Shown: positions 22,124-31,749, counted from the first letter of the stretch. The stretch is DNA of 64,000 nt from Deinococcus puniceus (GCF_001644565.1 NZ_CP011387.1:1-64000), one strand, 5' to 3'. The notes: a model not told the origin generated them from the sequence alone. Translations and numbers: made by a program.

Positions 22124-23158
22124 ATGCCGCGCATCCTTGTCGTGGATGACGACGCCGCCATCCTCAAGCTCATCAGTGTCATTCTGTCCCGTGCTGGGCA
22201 TGAGGTTCGCACCAGCAACCATCCTGTCGAAGCCCTTGATCTGCTGAAAGTCTTTACGCCCGATCTGGTCATCAGCGATGTGGTGATGCCCTACATGACG
22301 GGTCTGGAATTTCTGGAAAAAGTGCGCGACAACGAACAATTAGGCGCACTGCCGTTTGTGCTGCTCTCCAGCCATGCCGAGCGCGGAGACGTGCGCCGAG
22401 GCATGAATCTGGGGGCCGACGATTACCTGCCCAAGCCCTTTACGCCGCTTGATCTGACCACTGCCGTAGACGCCCGGTTGCGCCGCGCCGGACTGACCAT
22501 TCAGGGCGAAAGCGGGATGCTCGCCAAAGGCTTAGGCACCGCCCAAGTGGTCTGGAAGGGCGCGGCGGTGGCGTGGGTGTCTCGCAAGGCGCTGGAACTG
22601 TTCTTTTATCTACTGGAACACAAAGAAGTGACGAGTTGGGAAGCTGCCGAAGCGCTGTGGCCCGAAAAAGACGAGGCCCGTGCCAGCAGTCTGTTCCATA
22701 CGACCCTGCACCGCCTGCGCCGCAGCCTCAGCAACGAGGCGGTGATCAGCACCAATCGCCGCTACGCCCTCGCCAGCGACCTGAGTCCCGAATACGACGT
22801 GCAGCGGTATGAACTGCTGGCCGGACAGGCCGAAAACGGCAGCCTCGGGCTAGAGGAATTGCGCGAATTGGCAGCTATTTACGGCCACTTTTTGCCCGGA
22901 GCCGATAGCCCGTGGGTTGACGATGTGCGCTCGCGGCTGGAGCAAAAGCAGCTCAGTATTCTGGGCCTCGCCGCCCGCGCCGCCACCGAAGCTGGACGCG
23001 CCAAAGACGCCGCCATGCTGCACCAACGCGCTCTAGCCATAGACCCGATGAGCGAACTGGACTGGCAAGGGTTGGCCCGCGCTCTGGACACCATTGGCGA
23101 CCCCCGCGCCCGCCTCGCCGCACAGCGGGAAGCGTGGTGGGCTGTGGATTTGGACTGA
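22124..23158 (+). CDS. Response regulator with SARP-type winged helix and BTAD-like domain
   Basis: 344-aa regulator. The receiver has VVDDDAA, Asp in LVISDVVMP, Ser in LLSSHAE and Lys in YLPKPFTP. The output half does not look like OmpR: a winged helix with SRKALELFFYLLEH and LRRSLSNEAVISTNRRYAL is followed by an all-helical region (residues about 225-340) resembling the bacterial transcriptional activation domain of SARP regulators. TAGACT ends 6 nt before the ATG. No kinase gene is adjacent, so the partner is unknown. Confidence 0.85.
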   Translation: MPRILVVDDDAAILKLISVILSRAGHEVRTSNHPVEALDLLKVFTPDLVISDVVMPYMTGLEFLEKVRDNEQLGALPFVLLSSHAERGDVRRGMNLGADDYLPKPFTPLDLTTAVDARLRRAGLTIQGESGMLAKGLGTAQVVWKGAAVAWVSRKALELFFYLLEHKEVTSWEAAEALWPEKDEARASSLFHTTLHRLRRSLSNEAVISTNRRYALASDLSPEYDVQRYELLAGQAENGSLGLEELRELAAIYGHFLPGADSPWVDDVRSRLEQKQLSILGLAARAATEAGRAKDAAMLHQRALAIDPMSELDWQGLARALDTIGDPRARLAAQREAWWAVDLD

Positions 23159-23287
23159 GCAAATAAGTCAGACAAGTGAAGAACGGGGGACGCTGGACAG
23201 GTGTTCTCCGTTTTTCTTTGCCTACCAACTCCTCTCCGCGCCATTCGGCGGATTCACCCCCTCCCCGCCGCTGATAGACTGCGCCCT

Positions 23288-25993
23288 ATGACGGTTCCGC
23301 CCACCACAGCCCCAACAACTGCCGAGATTCGTGAAAAGTACCTGTCTTTTTTCGAGAGCAAAGGCCACCTGCGCCTGCCCAGTCACAGCCTGATTGCGCC
23401 TGATCCCACCACGCTGTTTACGGTGGCGGGCATGCAGCCTTTCAAGCCGCAGTTTATGGGTGCGGCGGCCAAATTCCCCGGCTACGGCGACAATCCCCGC
23501 GTGACGACCGCCCAGAAGTGCCTGCGTGTTACTGACATCGAAAACGTGGGGCGCACGCTCCGGCACTGTTCGCTGCTGGAAATGCTGGGCAATTTCAGCT
23601 TTGGCGACTACTTTAAGCGGGACGCGCTGATGTGGGCGTGGGAGTTTCTGACCGAACCCGAATGGATGGGGCTGGACAAATCCAAGCTGTACGCCACCAT
23701 TTACGAGGACGACGAGGAAGCCTTCGAGATTTGGACGAAGGACATCGGGCTGCCCGCTGACCACATCCTGCGCTTTGGAGCCGACGAGAATTTCTGGCCC
23801 GCCGACGCGCCCGCCAAGGGGCCAAACGGCCCGTGTGGGCCATGCAGCGAGATTTTTTATGACCGGGGGCCAGCCTACGGCGACGACACGTGGGCCGAGT
23901 ACGCCGACACCCGCGAAAGCGCCCGCTTTTTGGAAATCTGGAACAACGTGTTCCCGCAGTTCGAGCGGCAGGAACCGCAGGCCGACGGAACCCCGACGCT
24001 GCTGGATTTGCCCGCCAAGAACATCGATACGGGCATGGGCCTAGAGCGCATCGCCACCGTCGTGCAGGACGTCTTCGACTTCTATTCCAACGACGTGTTC
24101 GCGCCGATCATTGCCCGGATCGTGGAACTGAGCGGCAAGCCCTACTTGGGGCCAGAAAGCATCTCGCACCGGGTGGTGGCCGAGCATGTGCGTTCTGTCA
24201 GCATGACCTTGGCCGATGGCGTAAGCCTGAGCAACACCGGGCGCGGCTACGTGATTCGCAAGATTTTGCGCCGCGCCAGCCGTCATGCTTACCTGCTGGG
24301 CCTGCGCGAACCCGTGCTGCACACGCTGGTGCCACTGGTGGTGGCGAGCATGGGCGGCGGCTACCCCGAACTGGTGACAGAAGAAGCCCGCGTCACGGCG
24401 GCAATTCGGGCCGAAGAAGAACGCTTCCTGAAAACGTTGGAAGGCGGCATTCAGCGGCTGGGCGGCCTGCTGGAAGGCATGCAGCAGGGCGGTGTGCTGG
24501 GCGGCGAAGAGGCCTTTACCCTCTACGACACCTACGGCTTCCCCGTAGACCTGACCAAAGAAATTGCCGAAGAGTACGGCGTGAGCGTGGACGAAGCCGG
24601 ATACGCCGAGAGCTTGGAGCGGGCGCAGATGCTGGCGCGGGCAGGCAGTAAATACGGCAAATCCGAGCTGTTTGGCGGGCAAGATACCGTGGGTGACCTG
24701 AGCGCCACCGCGTTCGTGGGCTATGACCAACTGGAAGCCGAGGGGCAAGTGCTGGCGCTGATGACCTCCGAGGGCCGCGTGGACGCGCTGGAAGCAGGCA
24801 CGGCGGGTACGGTGGTGCTGACGCAAACGCCGTTTTATGCCGAGGGGGGCGGCGAAGTGGGCGACACCGGACGGCTGGAATGGACGGGCGAGGACGGCCT
24901 GGCCGGGGCGGGCGTGGTGCGCGATACCCGCAAGACCCCCGGCGGTGTGTTCCTGCATGAAGTGGAAGTGCAGGCCGGAACCCTGACGCCCGACGTGATC
25001 GTGCGCGGCGTGGTAGACGGAGCGCGGCAGGCCACCGAGCGCCACCACACGGCCACCCATCTGCTGCATGCGGCCCTGCGTGCGGTGCTGGGCGACGGCG
25101 TGCGTCAGGCCGGATCGCTGGTGGCCCCGGATCGTCTGCGCTTCGATTTCTCGCACAGCGCGGCCCTGAGTACAGCAGAGATCGCGGAAGTGGAACGACT
25201 GGTGAGCCGCTGGATCAGCGCCGACTTTGCGGTCAAGTGGCAGGAGATGCCGATTGCCGAGGCCAAAGCAGCGGGCGCGACGGCCCTGTTTGGCGAGAAG
25301 TACGGCGACACCGTGCGCGTGGTGAGCGTGGAAGGCGACGTGACCCTGAACGGCCACACCGTGAGCAGCAAGGAACTCTGCGGCGGCGCACACGTGACCC
25401 GCACGGGTGAAATCGGCGCATTTGTGCTGCTGAGCGATGAGAACGTGGCGGCAGGCGTGCGCCGGATCGAGGCTCTGGCAGGCGAAGCCGCGACTGCTTG
25501 GCTGCGCGAGCGCCTGAACAGTGACGCCCGCCTTGCCGCCAGCCTAAATACCAGTTTGGACGGTCTGGAAGTGCGCGTGGCAGGCTTGCAGGCCCAACTG
25601 AAGGCCGCCGAGAAAGAAACGGTGCAGGTACGCCGTCAACTGACCGAGGCGCAGATGAGCGGCGGAGGCAGCGGCGGCGCGGCTCCTCTGCGTGAATTGG
25701 GCGGCTTCCGGGTGGCGGCCCTGAAACTGACCGGGATTGCGGGCAACGAACTGCGCGGAGCCGCCGACAAGCTCCTCGACACCAGCGGCGCAGACCTCGT
25801 GATCATCGCCTCGGATGCCGGATTGGTGGTGAAGGCCAGCAAAGAAGCCGTCGCCAAGGGCGCACACGCGGGCCAACTGGTGGGCAAACTGGCCGCCGCA
25901 GCGGGGGGCAAGGGTGGGGGCCGCCCCGATATGGCGCAGGCGGGGATTCAGAACCCGGATGCGGCACTAGAGGCGTTGGACACAGCGTTCTAA
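23288..25993 (+). CDS. alaS: Alanyl-tRNA synthetase
   Basis: Charges tRNA-Ala and edits mischarged Ser/Gly. About 901 aa: class II catalytic core (TTLFTVAGMQPFKP, GNFSFGDYFK, GMGLERIA), an editing domain with zinc-site HHTATHLLHAAL and CGGAHVTRTGEIG, and a C-terminal DHHA1-type domain ending GGKGGGRPDMAQ. The frame is open from 23201, but I choose ATG 23288 because TAGACT (23275-23280) ends 7 nt before it and family similarity begins at TTAEIREKYLSFF. Followed by a terminator. Confidence 0.97.
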   Translation: MTVPPTTAPTTAEIREKYLSFFESKGHLRLPSHSLIAPDPTTLFTVAGMQPFKPQFMGAAAKFPGYGDNPRVTTAQKCLRVTDIENVGRTLRHCSLLEMLGNFSFGDYFKRDALMWAWEFLTEPEWMGLDKSKLYATIYEDDEEAFEIWTKDIGLPADHILRFGADENFWPADAPAKGPNGPCGPCSEIFYDRGPAYGDDTWAEYADTRESARFLEIWNNVFPQFERQEPQADGTPTLLDLPAKNIDTGMGLERIATVVQDVFDFYSNDVFAPIIARIVELSGKPYLGPESISHRVVAEHVRSVSMTLADGVSLSNTGRGYVIRKILRRASRHAYLLGLREPVLHTLVPLVVASMGGGYPELVTEEARVTAAIRAEEERFLKTLEGGIQRLGGLLEGMQQGGVLGGEEAFTLYDTYGFPVDLTKEIAEEYGVSVDEAGYAESLERAQMLARAGSKYGKSELFGGQDTVGDLSATAFVGYDQLEAEGQVLALMTSEGRVDALEAGTAGTVVLTQTPFYAEGGGEVGDTGRLEWTGEDGLAGAGVVRDTRKTPGGVFLHEVEVQAGTLTPDVIVRGVVDGARQATERHHTATHLLHAALRAVLGDGVRQAGSLVAPDRLRFDFSHSAALSTAEIAEVERLVSRWISADFAVKWQEMPIAEAKAAGATALFGEKYGDTVRVVSVEGDVTLNGHTVSSKELCGGAHVTRTGEIGAFVLLSDENVAAGVRRIEALAGEAATAWLRERLNSDARLAASLNTSLDGLEVRVAGLQAQLKAAEKETVQVRRQLTEAQMSGGGSGGAAPLRELGGFRVAALKLTGIAGNELRGAADKLLDTSGADLVIIASDAGLVVKASKEAVAKGAHAGQLVGKLAAAAGGKGGGRPDMAQAGIQNPDAALEALDTAF

Positions 25994-26008
25994 ACAATTC
26001 ATAACTGA

Positions 26009-26041
26009 GCAGGAGCCGGGACGATTGCTTGCGGCTCCTGC
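26009..26041. terminator. Terminator shared by alaS and the convergent methyltransferase gene
   Basis: Perfect stem GCAGGAGCCG (26009-26018) with CGGCTCCTGC (26032-26041), loop 13 nt, followed by TTCTTC on the plus strand, 15 bp after the alaS stop. Confidence 0.85.
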
Positions 26042-26045
26042 TTCT

Positions 26046-26585
26046 TCATGGGCGGAAGCAATCCAGAATCAGACTCGTGAATCCCAGCTTGCCTGTGCCC
26101 GCCCGCCACGCCGCATTTCGGTCATCCAAGTGGCTACAGCGGCCTATGGGTGCGTCGGCTGGGTTCCAGTCGGCACGGTGAAACTGGCCCGCCACATCCC
26201 ACCATTCCAGCGGGCGCACGCGGAATCCGGCGGCGGCAAAGATGGGCGCGAAGGTGGCTAGCGTATACACGATTTGATGATCGGCGGCGGGGCCGGAGCC
26301 GTGTACAGCAACCATCGCTTGATAAGCCGGATCGGGATGGTGGCCGTCTGGCACAGCCACGCGCAGGAATCCACCGGGCCTCAGATGGGCGAAGACCAAC
26401 CGCGCCGCCGCGCTCCCCTGTTCCATCGTCAGGTGTTCCCACACGTGTTCGCAGAGGAAAGCATCGGCCTGCGCATCACCGAAAAAGCGGGCAAATGTGG
26501 CTGGCTCCAGCAAATCCAATTCCGCCTGTTGAGTGGAAATCCAGCCGTCCCAGTGTTTCTCGCCAGCACCGATGTTGACCTTCAT
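26046..26585 (-). CDS. SAM-dependent methyltransferase-like protein
   Basis: 179-aa protein resembling predicted SAM-dependent methyltransferases of the COG4627 type: NIGAGEKHWDGWI as glycine-rich motif I, ADAFLCEHVWEHL as the acidic/hub motif, and LRPGGFLRVAVPDGHHPD. The substrate is unknown. Its ATG overlaps the stop of the upstream YjbR-like gene by 4 bp, so the two are one operon. Confidence 0.8.
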   Translation of the reverse strand: MKVNIGAGEKHWDGWISTQQAELDLLEPATFARFFGDAQADAFLCEHVWEHLTMEQGSAAARLVFAHLRPGGFLRVAVPDGHHPDPAYQAMVAVHGSGPAADHQIVYTLATFAPIFAAAGFRVRPLEWWDVAGQFHRADWNPADAPIGRCSHLDDRNAAWRAGTGKLGFTSLILDCFRP

Positions 26586-26950
26586 AGGCCCAATTCTGCC
26601 CGCTGCGCCCGCGTGAAGCTTGCCAAGACCAAGGCGTGACTTCCGGCCAAGAGTTCCTGCACCAAGTCGTCGGGCAGACTGCCGTCCAACGTGACCGTGA
26701 CCCAGTGGCGCTTATTCAGGTGATAGCCCGGCACAATCGCGGCGTGCGCGGCCCGCAGGGTGTCGCCGTCTTCAGGCCGCACCTTCAGTGAAAGCGTGAG
26801 CGGATCAGCATCTATGCCAGTCAGCGCGTACATTTTGGCGGCGTCAGGGGAACCGACTTTCCAGACCAAAGTGTCCATGCCAAACGGGAAAGTTTCTTGG
26901 GAATGAGGCAGGGCCGCGCACGCCGCACGCAGGTCAGAGACAGAACGCAT
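26582..26950 (-). CDS. MmcQ/YjbR family protein
   Basis: 122-aa protein of the MmcQ/YjbR (CyaY-like fold) family. Typical features: ALPHSQETFPFG near the N-terminus, LSLKVRPED in the centre, and PGYHLNKRHWVTVTLDG. Members have been suggested to bind DNA, but the function is not settled. Coupled by a 4-bp overlap to the methyltransferase gene. CACACT lies 6 nt before the ATG, a weak leaderless -10. Confidence 0.85.
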   Translation of the reverse strand: MRSVSDLRAACAALPHSQETFPFGMDTLVWKVGSPDAAKMYALTGIDADPLTLSLKVRPEDGDTLRAAHAAIVPGYHLNKRHWVTVTLDGSLPDDLVQELLAGSHALVLASFTRAQRAELGL

Positions 26951-26977
26951 AGGCGCAGTGTGGCACGGCTGCAGGCT

Positions 26978-27244
26978 TCAGCTTTCGGTGATGGTATTCA
27001 GACCTTCCGCCGTGCCGAGGGCTTCGTTGGCTTCGGTCATGCTGGCGTCGCCGCCGAGCATGGTGCTGACCTCTCCCGCGCTGAGGCCCTCGGTGCTGGG
27101 GGTGGACATGGGCGGAATGGGGCGCTGGGCAAAGTCGGCGGGGGCGTCGCCCTGCTCGGCGGGCGTGTGTTCAGCGCCTTGCTCGGTTCGCACCGACAAC
27201 ACAGGATTCACGGGCAAGGCGTCGCGGTCATCGTTTTGGGTCAT
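26978..27244 (-). CDS. Hypothetical acidic polar protein
   Basis: 88-aa Asp/Glu/Pro/Thr-rich protein without Cys or membrane segments, probably disordered, with a PIPPMSTPSTEG middle. No family recognised. It sits between the YjbR-like gene and a divergent phosphoesterase gene and has codon use like its neighbours. Support is position and coding bias only. Confidence 0.55.
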   Translation of the reverse strand: MTQNDDRDALPVNPVLSVRTEQGAEHTPAEQGDAPADFAQRPIPPMSTPSTEGLSAGEVSTMLGGDASMTEANEALGTAEGLNTITES

Positions 27245-27315
27245 GTCTCAGTCTGCGCGGGCCATGTCAGGAGCGTCTGACGGTTGGCTCAAGGAATCAT
27301 GATCAAGTGGTGGTT

Positions 27316-28281
27316 ATGCGCCGCCTGCTCATGCCTCTGCTCATGCCACTCCTGCTGTCTGGCACGCCTTTGCCGCCTGCCGCCCCTGACCTCTTGCGCG
27401 TGGCCGTCCTCAGCGACATCAACGGTTCGTATGGCAGCCTGAGCTATCCACCCGCCCTCAAACCCAGCCTCAGCCGCATCATCAACACTTGGAAGCCAGA
27501 CTTGGTGCTGTCGGCGGGCGACCTGATCGCGGGCCAAAAAGCCAGCCTGACCGATGCCAACGTGCGCGGCATGTGGGCCAGCTTTGAGCGCGATGTGCGC
27601 GGGCCACTGGCAAAGGCTGGAATCCCGTTCGTGTTCACTCTGGGCAACCACGACGCCAGCCTTGCGCGAGATCGGCGGGAAGCGGCGACCTACTGGATGC
27701 GGTTTTCACCCGCCGGAACAATCGTAGACGCGGCGCAGTATCCCTTCCGGTACAGCCTCACGCGCACTGACCGGGGCGGACGCACCCTGTTTCTTGCTGT
27801 GCTGGACGCTGCTGGGCCAAAAGTAGACGCGGCACAGCGGGCATGGCTGGCCGCACAACTCGCCACACCGCAGGCACAGGCGGCAGGCGTTCGCCTTGTG
27901 GTGGGGCATTTGCCGCTGGCAGGCGTCAGCGAGGGCAAAAACAAACCCGGCGAAGTGATTGCGGAAGCCGCCGCCCTGCGCGAGATAATGGAGCGAGGGC
28001 GCGTGCTGGCGTATGTCAGCGGGCATCACGCGGCGTACTATCCGGCCAAATTGGGCAACCTGAACGTGCTGAGCAGTGGAGGCATCGGCGGGCGCGATTA
28101 CGTGGGCTTTCCCGGTACGGCCCGCAGTGTGGTTAGCGTGCTAGACATCAATTTGCAAGCTGGAAGCGCCCGCCTCAGCGCCTTGGATGCGGACACGGGC
28201 GCGGCAATTGACCCCAATAAATTGCCCGCCCGAATCGGTGGATTGGGCGGGCCGTTGGTGCGGGTGGAAGAGTTTCGGTGA
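27316..28281 (+). CDS. Secreted metallophosphoesterase
   Basis: Calcineurin-like phosphoesterase of about 321 aa with an N-terminal signal peptide (MRRLLMPLLMPLLLSG). Metal motifs: D-x-N in VLSDINGSYG, GD in LSAGDLIAG, GNHD in FTLGNHDAS, H in VVGHLPLAG and GHH in VSGHHAAYY. The first motif has Asn where many members have His. The ATG at 27316 is chosen over the in-frame GTGs upstream because it begins a good signal sequence. It is followed directly by repeat A copy 2. Substrate unknown. Confidence 0.88.
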   Translation: MRRLLMPLLMPLLLSGTPLPPAAPDLLRVAVLSDINGSYGSLSYPPALKPSLSRIINTWKPDLVLSAGDLIAGQKASLTDANVRGMWASFERDVRGPLAKAGIPFVFTLGNHDASLARDRREAATYWMRFSPAGTIVDAAQYPFRYSLTRTDRGGRTLFLAVLDAAGPKVDAAQRAWLAAQLATPQAQAAGVRLVVGHLPLAGVSEGKNKPGEVIAEAAALREIMERGRVLAYVSGHHAAYYPAKLGNLNVLSSGGIGGRDYVGFPGTARSVVSVLDINLQAGSARLSALDADTGAAIDPNKLPARIGGLGGPLVRVEEFR

Positions 28282-28300
28282 GTGGGAGACGATTCAGGGT

Positions 28301-28400
28301 GAACCCCCCAGTCTGCGGCGAAGCCAGACCCCTTAGAGGGGAGCCTAAGAGCTTTTAGTCCCCAGCTCTAAGGGGGGGCGTTGCGCCAGCAACGGGGTCT
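28301..28400 (-). repeat. Repeat family A, copy 2
   Basis: Starts GAACCCCCCAGTCTGC, contains CCCCTTAGAGGGGAG, then CTCTAAGGGGGGG and the CGTTGCGCCAGCAACG hairpin near 28380-28395. Opposite orientation to copy 1; the end is slightly diverged. It lies between the phosphoesterase and esterase stops. Confidence 0.85.
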
Positions 28401-28404
28401 GCCC

Positions 28405-29802
28405 CTACTTCGGCATCATCTTGTAAAACTCCATGCCCCGCGCCGTGCGGTTCAGGAATCCGGGCCAGTAGGTGTCGTCGGCTTTGGCTGTACCATCGGC
28501 ATTGCGGCTGAATTTGCCGTCATTTGACAGGGCGGTAGGCACGTTCAGGTACGCGGCGGCGGAGGCTATGCCTTTCAGTTTGGTATCTAGGAAGGCCGTG
28601 ACGAAATGCTGGTTGATGTTGTTGATGCGGCCCATGTCCCACGCGGGTTCGGCGTAGTGCATGTAGTCGTCGAAGCTGCCCAGCGTGGCGGCGGGCGGCG
28701 GATTGGGGGCCGAGTTGTGGCTGGCATTCTGGTAGACCAACATGTACCGCTCGGCGTTCACAGCGTTCTCGAACAGGGATTTGACGCCGCCCGTGTAGCC
28801 TGCCACGTCATCCTTGTCGCCCACGATAAACATCGTCGGGACTTTGAGGGCCGCCAAGCCTGCTTCGTCCCAGAAGCCGTATTTGCCGCCAAAATTCACG
28901 CCGATAGAGCGCACGGCGGCGTCACTGCCCCAAGGCGCGAAGGCCACCACCGCCTTGATGCGGGGATCGGTGGCGTAGGCTCCGGTCTGGCGTGCGGCCA
29001 ACGCACCCCCCGGCACCAGCGGCAGCATTTGCGGGCCAAAGCCTGCGCCCGCCGCGTTCAGTGCGCCGTAGCCGCCCATGCTGTAGCCCACCAACCCGGT
29101 CTGGCTGGCATTCACCATCCCGCTCAGGACACTGCCGCTGCCTGCCGCGCCCAACCGCGCCATCTCGTTCAGCACAAACATGTCGTCTAGCGGGCGGTTC
29201 AGCAGCGTGCTGGCAAAGGCCACCTTGTCGCCGTGCGTGCTGTCGGTGTGGTCTATGGCCGCCACGATGTAGCCCTTGCTCGCCAAGTTTTCGGTGAGGT
29301 AGGTCATCAGGGAGCGGCTGCCGGGATAGCCGTGAGACACGATGACCAGCGGAAATGGCCCGCCCTGAAGGTTGGCCGGAGCGTTGCGGCTGGCGCGTCC
29401 GGGCGTGGTGAACGGCGTATTGGGCCGCTTGGGATCGTTGGGGCCGCTGCCCAGCACATCGGCGTAGGTGGTCGCACCCACCCCACTCGCGCCCGCCGTG
29501 GGATACCAGACTTCCACCGTCAGCGGGCGGTCATAGCGCGGAATGGCCCCCTCCTTGGGCGCGTTCACGATGTCCAGTTGGCCCGGATTCACCAGTTTCA
29601 GCGTTTGCACGCCCACCGCGTAGCTGCCGCGTGCGCTCAGGGCGGGTGCGTCGGGGCGCAGATCGCCGGGTACCGAGAGGGGCGGCAGGACCGTCATAGC
29701 CCCTTTGCCCTGCGCCATACCTCCCGACATCAGGCTGCAAGAGGTGAGGGAGCCAGCAGAAAGCAGCGCTACGATGGTGATGACAGAACCAAGTCGTTTC
29801 AT
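28405..29802 (-). CDS. Lipoprotein alpha/beta hydrolase (PAF-acetylhydrolase/chlorophyllase-like)
   Basis: 465-aa exported lipoprotein hydrolase. Signal peptide with lipobox LTSC (Cys about 22). Oxyanion region [12 protein letters not shown], nucleophile Ser in GYSMGGYGA, acid in [11 protein letters not shown] and a late His in NASHNSAP fit an alpha/beta hydrolase with a Ser-Asp-His triad. The acyl substrate is unknown. GGAGG ribosome site 7 nt from the ATG. The stop lies just beside repeat A copy 2. Confidence 0.85.
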   Translation of the reverse strand: MKRLGSVITIVALLSAGSLTSCSLMSGGMAQGKGAMTVLPPLSVPGDLRPDAPALSARGSYAVGVQTLKLVNPGQLDIVNAPKEGAIPRYDRPLTVEVWYPTAGASGVGATTYADVLGSGPNDPKRPNTPFTTPGRASRNAPANLQGGPFPLVIVSHGYPGSRSLMTYLTENLASKGYIVAAIDHTDSTHGDKVAFASTLLNRPLDDMFVLNEMARLGAAGSGSVLSGMVNASQTGLVGYSMGGYGALNAAGAGFGPQMLPLVPGGALAARQTGAYATDPRIKAVVAFAPWGSDAAVRSIGVNFGGKYGFWDEAGLAALKVPTMFIVGDKDDVAGYTGGVKSLFENAVNAERYMLVYQNASHNSAPNPPPAATLGSFDDYMHYAEPAWDMGRINNINQHFVTAFLDTKLKGIASAAAYLNVPTALSNDGKFSRNADGTAKADDTYWPGFLNRTARGMEFYKMMPK

Positions 29803-29978
29803 GGGGAAACCTCCGGGGAAGGGGCGGGCCGCGAACGGAGCCGGGGCAGCAACGCCCGAGCCAGCGCGGTCTGATGGGAACGTCTAAGGAAAGACACTGC
29901 GAATTGTCTGTTGCGAGGTTCAGCGTAACGTCAAAGGGCGGCGCGGGAAGAAAGCTAAAGGTCAGGTTTAGATGGGGA

Positions 29979-30041
29979 AGGGCAATCGCCTTGCTCACTC
30001 ACCCCCTCCCCGGCCCTCCCCCCTCAAGGGAGAGGGAGCAA
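29979..30041 (+). repeat. Repeat family B, copy 1 (short)
   Basis: Shares AAGGGCAATCG, CTCACTCACCCCCTC and CCTCCCCCCTCAAGGG with the fuller copies at 43167 and 48714, but lacks the central hairpin part. Confidence 0.7.
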
Positions 30042-30095
30042 CACCAAACCTCCGGCCCTTCTCTGTTTCCCTCGCCCCACACCAACCAACAAAAA

Positions 30096-30122
30096 GCCGG
30101 AGCAGTTTTCCATCGCTCCGGC
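30096..30122 (-). terminator. Intrinsic terminator of the rhodanese gene
   Basis: Stem GCCGGAGC (30096-30103) with GCTCCGGC (30115-30122); a run of five A at 30091-30095 gives the U tract on the minus strand. Confidence 0.85.
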
Positions 30123-30154
30123 CTTCGCTTAATTTTTTATCCCTGCTTGGCGGC

Positions 30155-31027
30155 TTACGCCTCGCTGTAGGTCTTCTCAATCGGCAGGCCGACGCCGTTA
30201 CCCCATTCCGTCCATGAGCCGTCGTAGTTGCGGACGTTGGGGTAACCCAAGAGTTCGCGCAACACGAACCAACTGTGGCTGGAACGCTCGGCAATGCGGC
30301 AGTAGGCGATCACGTCTTTGTCTGGTGTCACGCCTTCGCCGCCGTACAGCGCGGTCAGTTCGTCGGCGCTCTTAAAGGTACCGTCTTCGTTGGTGGCCCG
30401 CGCCCAAGGAATGGAGCGTGCGCCGGGGATGTGGCCGCCGCGCAGCACGCCTTCTTGCGGGTAGGCGGGCATATGCGTGACCTTGCCCGAAAACTCGTCG
30501 GGGCTGCGAACGTCTACGAGTGCGCCCGTTCCGGCCTTCACGCTCTCTAGGTGTGCCCGCACTTCATCGCGGTAGGCCCGCAGGCTTTCGTCACGGGTCA
30601 AGGCCGGATACGTGGTGGGCGTCGTTGAAGTCGCGTCGGTGGTCTGCTCGCGGCCTTCGGCCACCCACTTCTGGCGGCCCCCGTTCATCAGTTTCAGGTT
30701 CTTTACACCGCTGTAGCTCAGGAACCAGTAGGCATACGAGGCCCACCAGTTGCTCTTATCGCCGTACAGCACGATTTGGTCGCCTTCCTTGATGCCGAGG
30801 CGGCCCAGCAGCGCCGACACTTCATCGGCGGTAATAAAATCGCGCTCTACCGGATGCCAGAAATCGCCCTGCCAGTCCACCTTCACCGCGCCGGGAATGT
30901 GGCCCGTGTCGTACAGCAAGATGTCTTCGTTCACTTCCACGAGGCGCACGCCGGGGGTATGCAGGTTGGCGGCCACCCAATCGGTGTCGACGAGAACGTC
31001 TTTTGCATAGTTTGTTTGCTGGGTCAT
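30155..31027 (-). CDS. Thiosulfate/mercaptopyruvate sulfurtransferase (two rhodanese domains)
   Basis: 290-aa tandem rhodanese protein that transfers sulfane sulfur from thiosulfate or mercaptopyruvate to a thiophilic acceptor. The inactive N-terminal rhodanese domain (residues 10-130) is followed by the active one, with Cys in [13 protein letters not shown], a loop like actinobacterial CysA-type thiosulfate sulfurtransferases. I start at 31027 because AGGAGG lies 9 nt upstream; the longer frame adds unrelated sequence. It is divergent from sufE, which suggests linked sulfur handling. Confidence 0.93.
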   Translation of the reverse strand: MTQQTNYAKDVLVDTDWVAANLHTPGVRLVEVNEDILLYDTGHIPGAVKVDWQGDFWHPVERDFITADEVSALLGRLGIKEGDQIVLYGDKSNWWASYAYWFLSYSGVKNLKLMNGGRQKWVAEGREQTTDATSTTPTTYPALTRDESLRAYRDEVRAHLESVKAGTGALVDVRSPDEFSGKVTHMPAYPQEGVLRGGHIPGARSIPWARATNEDGTFKSADELTALYGGEGVTPDKDVIAYCRIAERSSHSWFVLRELLGYPNVRNYDGSWTEWGNGVGLPIEKTYSEA

Positions 31028-31168
31028 GGGAATTCCTCCTGAGGAATGGGCGGGGGTCTGGTCACGCTGTCGACCCCCAGTGTACCGAATCGGCCTATCA
31101 GTTGACAAAGTAGGTCAACTGGACAAGCCTTACCATATCCCGCCCGGTGCCGGGGGTACAGTGGCCGT

Positions 31169-31627
31169 ATGACCGCCGACTCTACCCCCCCCACTGCGCC
31201 CCTGCCCGAAAAGCTTCAAGTCATCGTGGATTTGTTCCGGCGTGCCCCCAAGCCGCTGCGCTTGCAAGCCCTCTTGGAATACAGCCGCAAACTGCCGCCC
31301 CTGCCGCAGCAATACATCGATCACCCCGAATTTTTGCAGCCTGTGCCCGAATGCGCCAGCCCCTTCTTTTTGGTGACCAAAGAGGTAGACGGCGGCGTGC
31401 AGATGTTCTTCAAAGTGCCCGAAGAAGCCCCCACCGTGCGCGGCTACGCAGGCATTTTGAGCGAGGCGCTGAACGGCGAAAGCCCCGAAACCATCCTGAG
31501 TGTGCCCGATCAGTTTTATATGGATATGGGCCTGACCGAACTGATTACGCCCATGCGGTTGCGTGGCATGGGCGCGATTCTGATGCGGCTGAAGCGGGAT
31601 GTGCAGACGCACGCTGAAGGGCAGTAA
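31169..31627 (+). CDS. sufE: SufE family sulfur acceptor
   Basis: 152-aa SufE-type protein that takes persulfide sulfur from a cysteine desulfurase for Fe-S cluster assembly. Family region RLQALLEYSRKLPPLP leads to the active Cys in PVPECASPFF, and the C-terminal part FRGMGAILMRLKR-like (seen as LRGMGAILMRLKR) is conserved. TACAGT ends 6 nt before the ATG (leaderless). Divergent from the rhodanese gene with a 141-bp shared promoter region; no sufS in the window. Confidence 0.9.
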   Translation: MTADSTPPTAPLPEKLQVIVDLFRRAPKPLRLQALLEYSRKLPPLPQQYIDHPEFLQPVPECASPFFLVTKEVDGGVQMFFKVPEEAPTVRGYAGILSEALNGESPETILSVPDQFYMDMGLTELITPMRLRGMGAILMRLKRDVQTHAEGQ

Positions 31628-31646
31628 ATAGGCGACGATTCCGGGC

Positions 31647-31749
31647 GAACCCCCCAGTCTGCTGCGCAGCCAGCCCCCCTTAGAGGGGAGCGCAAAAGCC
31701 CTTGTCCTCCCCTCTAAGGGGGGGCGTTGCGCCAGCAACGGGGGGGTTC
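31647..31749 (-). repeat. Repeat family A, copy 3 (most complete)
   Basis: About 103 bp with terminal inverted repeats GAACCCCCC / GGGGGGTTC and inner inverted arms CCCCTTAGAGGGGAG / CTCCCCTCTAAGGGG. Each arm also carries its own small hairpin (CTGCTGCGCAGCCAG and CGTTGCGCCAGCAACG). It lies between the sufE and DUF2089 stops. Confidence 0.9.

Larger units (their letters stand above)
29803..30154. other. Intergenic region of 352 bp with repeat B and a terminator
   Basis: Contains upstream sequence of the esterase gene, a shortened copy of repeat family B at about 29979-30041 and the rhodanese terminator at 30096-30122. No convincing gene. Confidence 0.6.

Noticed and set aside
23201..23287. 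N-terminal extension of alaS from position 23201
   Set aside because: The extra residues are not family-like and include the likely promoter TAGACT; the start at 23288 fits the leaderless pattern.
24041..25393. 450-aa minus-strand frame opposite alaS
   Set aside because: Shadow of alaS; no ribosome site or domain.
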